A stretch of 64,000 bases of DNA, taken from positions 76,994,872-77,058,871 of the forward strand of contig CM043953.1 in assembly GCA_014529385.2 (NCBI GenBank), written 5' to 3'. Under the pieces are notes generated by a model. The model had not been told where the DNA came from. It did no database searches and worked only from the letters and a program-made list of their open reading frames with translations. This DNA is from Adiantum capillus-veneris. Taxonomy: Eukaryota; Streptophyta; Polypodiopsida; Polypodiales; Pteridaceae. Positions within the stretch are counted from its first letter, which is position 1; every line of letters begins with the position of its first letter. Below are positions 57,902-64,000 of the stretch, piece by piece. The position numbers were made by a program, and so were the translations under genes.

Positions 57902-58475
57902 CCTTATTTATGACCTACAACAAAATCACTTGTATTACAAAAGAGTGATGACCTTTGTGATTGCAAGAAAAAAAAAGGAATGTAAAAAGGAACAAAAAAC
58001 ATATAAAGCTAAAAATACTTGGGATAGTAGGTTTTATGGTAAAAAAGTTGTAAGATGGACATGAATAACAACTGATAAAGTGCTTTGACACCTGTAAAAC
58101 ACATTCAAGGTTAACATATATGTTGTCTTGTTTGAATAGATGCAGGTGATGACTCTTTCTTTTCTTGGAATTTTTTGGCATAGCTGTTGTCCGTTATAGA
58201 ATGAGTCGTACTAACTACCCCTTGAACAAAAACACTCATTCTTATATCTATGTAGAAAAATTATTCAAAGACTGAGTTGTTTTTGTGCTTTCCCTTGTCA
58301 CTTGTCTAAGGTGAGCTGTCTTTTGAATTGTTTTGTTCTTTTGTGTATACGTATAAATTTAAAACAGCAACACACACATCCTACACACAAGGTTCTTCCA
58401 GTTTTTTGGTGAATAGAGACATTGGCTTTAGAGATTGTCAAGCTAGGGCTAGGTTGGACCCACTGTCGATAATTC

Positions 58476-58904
58476 TTGGCTAGGTTGGCTAGTGTTAGGT
58501 GGTCCCTCCTTAACTATAGTTCTGGATTCTTGCTCACGGCTATAGTATGTTCCTGCAAGTTTTTGGACCCTAAAGTCTCGTGTGAGTCCAATATCATGTG
58601 GTTTGACCATGCCATTTGGTTTATTCTCAATCACTTAGAACAAATCTTCCTTGAGAAACCTATTGACTTTTATCTATCCCTCATTTTCTCTTGGTTGTGT
58701 GGACAAGCCAAACCATTGGTCATTACCCAAATTGCTTTTAATACCTTCTGCAACCTAATGCTTGATATTCTTAAGGAACTCAAATCAGAAGAACCTGTCA
58801 CTTATCTTACCACTTATGCCAACTACAAGGGTGTCAAAATTATTACTAGATTGCTCAAGACTTGCATCGAAGATGAGGATTCTCCCTTGCTTAAAAGACC
58901 TAAC
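58476..58904 (+). pseudogene. N-terminal Penelope-element frame, copy 1
   Basis: An open frame from 58476 (FLEKPIDFYLSLIFSWLCGQ, CNLMLDILKELKSEEPVTY, RLLKTCIEDEDSPLLKRP) matching 61508-61902 in copy 2, which leads on toward the RT. In copy 1 it runs straight into the start of the second repeat copy, so it is a truncated head of the element. Confidence 0.6.
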
Positions 58905-59037
58905 GTCTTTTATGTCACAATTTTTCAACACACCTTGCAAGGCATAGATCCTCCTATACAATACATATGTCGCTTGCCCTAGCTAGCATGTTGACCTTTG
59001 TGACTACCGATTTAACCTAGTTCAATGGAAGCATTAT

Positions 59038-59221
<184 letters not shown>

Positions 59222-59844
59222 TACTTCTATTTAGTCATAATTGGTTGAACCTAGGCCCTCACACTCTCTCCCTCAAATACAGTGAGACAGCTTGGGGTTT
59301 TTCCTTCACCAAGTTCGTGTTATAGCTATTGATAATTAAAGCATGTTTTTTAATAACTAGGGAAAACTTGGACCTTGAGCAAGTTTTTATCCTGAAAGCC
59401 TTGTGACCACTTAATATGGAAAAAACTCATGGGAACTAATGTTCCTCTCTCTTCCGAGGAGTTCCATACTTGGCAGCTTCTTACATAACTTGACCCTTGT
59501 GGGATCACACCCTTAGTAGGAGCGTCATAATCCTCAACCATTTGGACGTGGAACTTATTGTTGTCTTAACCTCAGCCTATTTTTTCAAGATGCATTCATA
59601 ACCTTTCTATCTCCTCTCCCTCCCTCTCTCTTCCCCTGTCACATGTACCTTGCCTAATGAATACAAATCCCTTGCTCTGTTGAGCAGGGAACCTACCTTC
59701 CCCTCTCTTTTTACTGGTTTTTCTTGCTGTCGCCATATTGACATTATTGTGTAAGATGATGATCACTGCCTTCTGGTGTTTTCTTGGCATACTATCTGAT
59801 GTAAATTGTGTATTTGACAATGGTTTTTTTTGGGTTAAAAAATT

Positions 59845-59867
59845 GGGGGGGGGGGGGGGGGGGGGGG
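59845..59867. repeat. Poly-G tract (23 nt), copy 2
   Basis: Same place in the repeat as 56894-56916. Confidence 0.95.
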
Positions 59868-61439
59868 ATGCCACCACGCCCACATTCTTAATAACATAGT
59901 GATTAATTAAGCTGAATAGGCCTTAATTTGTACTACTCGCTCGGGGGGTCACAACTTGTAAGCTCTACATACTAAAAACCGCCGCATGATCGGCTTGATA
60001 CATGGCATAATGGTGACACTACACTTGGCTAGGTAATCTGTGTATTCATTGCTTAGTGGATTTTTTTACCGTGCTCAGCACAAAATCTACAGGTTTTTTT
60101 ATAACCTAGGTTCAACCTGTTATGGCTAGTAGCAAAAACGATATTTGTATGTGTCTTTGCTCTAATGGTCGACCATAATACGCACATACTCTATTTGAAA
60201 GGTTCTTTTTGGCTTTGTATACCTGCTGTTCTCTTCACAAACTAGGAACTTAGCATTTGGTGTGGTCGCCTGCCCTAAATGCATACTAAAGGTATTCGTA
60301 CATGGTTTTCAAAAAATCTCATGGATGTCGAGTTTTTGACTTGAATTGGTCTGTTGTAGGATTTTGTAATGTAAAAAAGAGGGGATGGCATCTCGTCTAT
60401 TTGTGTATCCTCAGTTATTTGGCTAAGAGGGCACATGATTGATTGAGCAATATGTGGCTCCATCTCCAGCTTGGGTTTTTCAAGTTGTACTGATAATTGA
60501 AGCATTTGATATGTGCTAGTGGCTTACACAATGTCTCTTAAAGATGTATTTTCTTTTGGCATTAAGACTAGGAAGCAGGTGTTGGCTTTTTAGTACATTG
60601 GACAGGGTTTCCATTTACTTTGAATAAATCTCAGAACGGCTTGGTAAGTAGTCAGTGGGCCAGGAAGTTGTATTATCTCTATACGGACGAACCACAAAAA
60701 AAACAATAGGCATGGCACCAATGGTTTGAGTACTTACATTTTTCTTAAAAAAGGGGGGTGGCTTATGACACTTGGATCAGAAGAGGTAGTGGCCTTCTGA
60801 TCAAAATTTTAAATTATTTAAATAAATATTTAAAGGCTCTAAAGATTGGGTATATAAACCATATTTATAACCTACAATAAACTAATGTGTATTACAAAGG
60901 ATTGATGACCTTTCTGATTGCAAAGAAAAAAAAGGAGTGTAAAAAGAAACAAAAAATATATAAAGCTAAAAATACTTGGGACAATAGGTTTTTATGTTAG
61001 AAAATTTGTAAGATGGACATGGATATTAACTAATAAAGTGCTTTGACACCTGTAAAACACATTCAAGGCTAACATATCTGTTGTCTTGTTTGAATGGATG
61101 CAGGTGAGGATTCTTTCTTTTCTTGGATCTTTTTTGGCATAGCCGTTGTCCATTACTATGTGCTTGACTCTTGTCACATTATAGAATGATTTGTACTAAC
61201 TACCCCTTGAAAAAAAACACTCGAATGGGACCTCATTCTTATATCTATGTAGAAAAATAATTCAAAGACTGAGTTGTTTTTGTGCTTACCCTTGTCACTT
61301 GTCTAAAGTGAGTTGTCTTTTAAACTATTTTATTCTTTTGTGTATATGTATAAATTTAAAACAACAACACGCACGTCCTACATACAAGGTTCTTCCAATT
61401 TTTTGGGTGAACAGAGACGTTGGCTTTAGAGATTGTCAA

Positions 61440-63960
61440 ACTAGGGCTAGGTCGGACCCACTGTCTATAATTCTTGGATAGGTTGGCTGGTGTTAGGGGG
61501 TCCCTCCTTAACTATAGTTTTGGATTCATGCTCATGACTATATTATGTGCCTACAAGTTTTTGGACACTAAAGCCTCGTGTTGATCCAGTATCATGTGGT
61601 TTGACCATGCCGTTTGGTTTATTCTCAATCACTTAAAACAACTTTTCCTTGAGAAACCTGTTGATTTTCATCTATCCCTCATTTTCTTTTGATTGGGTGG
61701 ACAAGACAAACCATTGGTCGGTGCCCAAATTACTTTTAATACCTTTTGTGGTCTAATTCTCGACGTTCTTAAGGAACTCAAATAAGAAGAACCCGTCACT
61801 TACCTTACTACTTATGCCAACAACAAGGGAGTCAAAATTATTACTAGACTGCTCAAGCCTTGCATTGAAGATGAGGATTTTCCCTTTCTTAAAAGACCTA
61901 ACTCTGTAACCACTAGCAATAGCTGTTTCACTTCCTTTCTAACACCTGTCACTTCTTCTAGCTTCAATAAAGGAAAATCTTGTAGCTTTACTAGAGGGAG
62001 AGGCATAAACCACCCATCCGACACCTCCTTGACATGTCACCTTTGTACCATGTCAATGATTTTTGGCTTTTGTGGAAGGACGCATCTATCTAAAAAGACT
62101 TCTATGACAAAGATTATCTATATACACTCTTTGTACCAGAATGATCTCTTGGATTGGTTTTCACCTAAGTCGTATCTTTTGTGAGTGTTTCGACTTATTT
62201 TTTGGTAACTATGTAATGTTAGATAAGGTCTTAATTGGCTGGACATATCATCAGTCTGTCAAAAGTCTAGCCTACATCAATGACTTTTTGGGCCACAATA
62301 CTGTCCCTGATTGTTCTTGTGAAAGGTTTGATGCTTTTTGTAAAGACTTTGGTGATCGAGGCAGGCATGTTTGTACTTGTGATCTTAAGTTGATTGTGAT
62401 CCTACTGTCCAAGCTGTTTGACTAAACTAGTCAATACTCTCCAACTGGACAAGACAATCCTATTGGACTTAACCAAATTAGTGCAACAATGTTTAAAAAA
62501 AAAACAAAAAGTAACCCTTTTGCCACATAAATGGTTATCTACTGATAGCACTTGGGTCACACCCAACCTAAGCCTGGCAATTCCAAAACTCACACAAAGT
62601 TGATTTATTGTTGGCCTTGATAAAGCCCCTAATTGCCCTACTTTTATTTTCAAAAATCATGCATGGAAAGGTGCTCACTTACGACTATCTAGGGGGGGGG
62701 GGGGGGGGGGGAGTTTACTTAACTTATCTCCTATTGAAGTTACCAATGCTATAACAAAACATTGCAGTAATCTTGGGTATTCCCTTGAGTCAGCCAAATT
62801 ACCTGTATTATTTCTGATATACAAACATCACAAACACAGGTTTTGATGGGTATTTGATGCCTCCAATGGTATCTTTACTAATATTACTAAACAGGATATT
62901 ACTTTATGCCTTGACCTTGTATTGATCAAATTTGAATTTGTCTGTGCATCAAAACAAAAGCTATGTTTGGACTTTCTCAAAATCCATTACAATTTCTTTT
63001 GGCTGATCAAAAACTTCACAGAGGTTATTCTTAACCTCCGTAGTACAATCTTTCATCTTTTCTCTGCTGACATTACACAATGTTACAAAAACATTCCTCT
63101 TAATGGAAATACAAGACCGAAAGATGTTTTGAGAAAAATAACAAAGATTGCATTTAGCCACGCTCGGCTAAGAGGACTTTCCCACATTTCTCTCACCAAT
63201 AAACCTAGATGGATTAAGAAATCTAACCTATCTCATGCCTCCCACTTTGATTAATAACATCATTTTATGGCTTTTTGATAATTGTTATGTACACTTTGGT
63301 AGCCATTGCTATAACCAAAGCCTTAGGATATCAATGGGATTTTCTTGCTCACCCCTTATGTGCAACTTATACATAGCCTTTTTTGAACATAAATGGTTCC
63401 TTGAGACCATGAAGAATAAAGATACCAATCATAAAATTTCTCTGTTTAATCATGTCTATAGATACATGGATGATGTCCTTAGCCTCAACAACAAAACCTT
63501 CTTTGACGAGATCAGCTTGATATACCTAGACTGCCTTAAGATCGAGCCAAACTAATGGTAATGGTTTTACTACGTCTTCAAGTTTTTTTTCCGACTCTAT
63601 ACAATACCTTAACTTCTCAATTTTGCTACACAGCCCCAATAATGGTAACTTTGACTTCTGTTTCATCTGGAAAAGGGACAATCTTAAAATCTCTTCTATA
63701 GATTTTTTTCAAAAAGAAGACTAATTGACCTCTTAAAGAGCCACTAAAACATGTATTAGTCTAATTTACATGATCTTATATTCTTCTTCTAACTGCTTCT
63801 CGGCTTGTGAAGACATCAACCATCTCATTTACAAATTTTGCCTCAATGGATTCAAGAGAAACGATCTAATTAATACTATCACTATGGCTATTTCATTAAA
63901 CAAATGTTCTGGCTTGAGACTTGACTCCAACAATCTCATTTCTTTAATTAGGCAATAGGT
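61440..63960 (+). pseudogene. Penelope-like element 2, N-terminal region and RT
   Basis: N-terminal part: 61440-61902 (in the repeat), then SFTRGRGINHPSDTSLTC near 61990 and 62141-62425 with DCSCERFDAFC and GRHVCTCDLKLI, a Cys-rich HVxTxDL region seen upstream of Penelope-type RTs. RT: VGLDKAPNCPTFIFKN near 62608; LFLIYKHHKHRF near 62810; motif A in FSADITQCYKNIPL near 63070; B in RISMGFSCSPLMCNLYI near 63330; C in VYRYMDDVLSLNN near 63450; the C-terminal region IYKFCLNGFKRNDLINT near 63820. Several stops and frameshifts (for example near 63250 and 63555) and a poly-G run at 62692-62711 break it. The element continues beyond the window, so a downstream endonuclease cannot be judged. It differs clearly from Penelope-like element 1 (ISMGFSCSP versus IPMGTNCA). 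Confidence 0.78.
62692..62711. repeat. Poly-G tract (20 nt)
   Basis: Interrupts the Penelope-like ORF. Confidence 0.95.
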
Positions 63961-63999
63961 CCATACACAATGGGCCTACTGCCTACCCATTGTGTATGG
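63961..63999. other. Perfect 14-bp hairpin at the window end
   Basis: CCATACACAATGGG (63961-63974), 11-nt loop, CCCATTGTGTATGG (63986-63999), directly after the last readable Penelope-type residues. Confidence 0.75.
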
Positions 64000-64000
64000 C

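Overview
This window looks like nuclear DNA from a land plant with a large, repeat-choked genome. The evidence is one spliced plant-type gene with very long introns, plant-type LTR retrotransposons primed by initiator Met-tRNA, LTRs full of AAACCCTAA-like (plant telomere / telo-box) words, very abundant (GA)n/(AC)n/(GAA)n microsatellites, and two different Penelope-like reverse transcriptases. Penelope-like elements are rare in flowering plants, so a non-seed plant such as a fern or lycophyte, or a gymnosperm, is more likely than an angiosperm. That placement is an inference.

The only convincing host gene is a plus-strand alpha/beta hydrolase. Six exons with GT-AG junctions run from 10598 to 42298 and join in frame to 274 codons carrying a Ser-Asp-His triad. 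Exon 1 is separated from exon 2 by a 9.2 kb intron. Exons 2-5 sit together at 19889-20652. Exon 6 lies after a 21.4 kb intron. Nearly everything in the two large introns is nested retroelement.

Layout. 1-5068: a degenerate ~103-bp tandem repeat, a decayed Ty3/gypsy pol and an antisense copia gag scrap. 5074-10156: a complete but decayed Ty1/copia element with TSD GTAGG, just upstream of the hydrolase. Intron 1 (10712-19888): microsatellites, a SINE-like repeat, LTRs of two families (called alpha and beta here), a non-autonomous LTR element (14069-17223, TSD GTGAG) nested in an alpha-family LTR, an inverted alpha LTR, and a LINE endonuclease scrap. Intron 5 (20653-42051): an alpha-family element whose gag was hit by a Penelope-like element (21464-23300, 16-bp TSD) and whose 3' LTR was hit by a 5'-truncated LINE; then a nearly complete minus-strand LINE (27741 to about 39240) whose ORF2 is split by a minus-strand chromovirus-type gypsy element (31078-37599, TSD GTTCT); then two beta-family LTR pieces head to head. 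42299-55691: microsatellite/SINE tandem units, a beta-family element with LTR, PBS, gag and protease, two tRNA-like SINEs, a MITE-like sequence and a GC-rich stretch with no recognisable gene. 55692-64000: a ~3-kb direct tandem duplication running into a second Penelope-like element that continues past the window end.

Apart from the hydrolase, no cellular pathway is visible. Most interesting are the host gene maintained across stacked insertions, the two Penelope-like elements (one with a large tandem duplication resembling pseudo-LTR organisation), the non-autonomous element with repeated hairpin modules, and an LTR hairpin whose two arms change together between copies.
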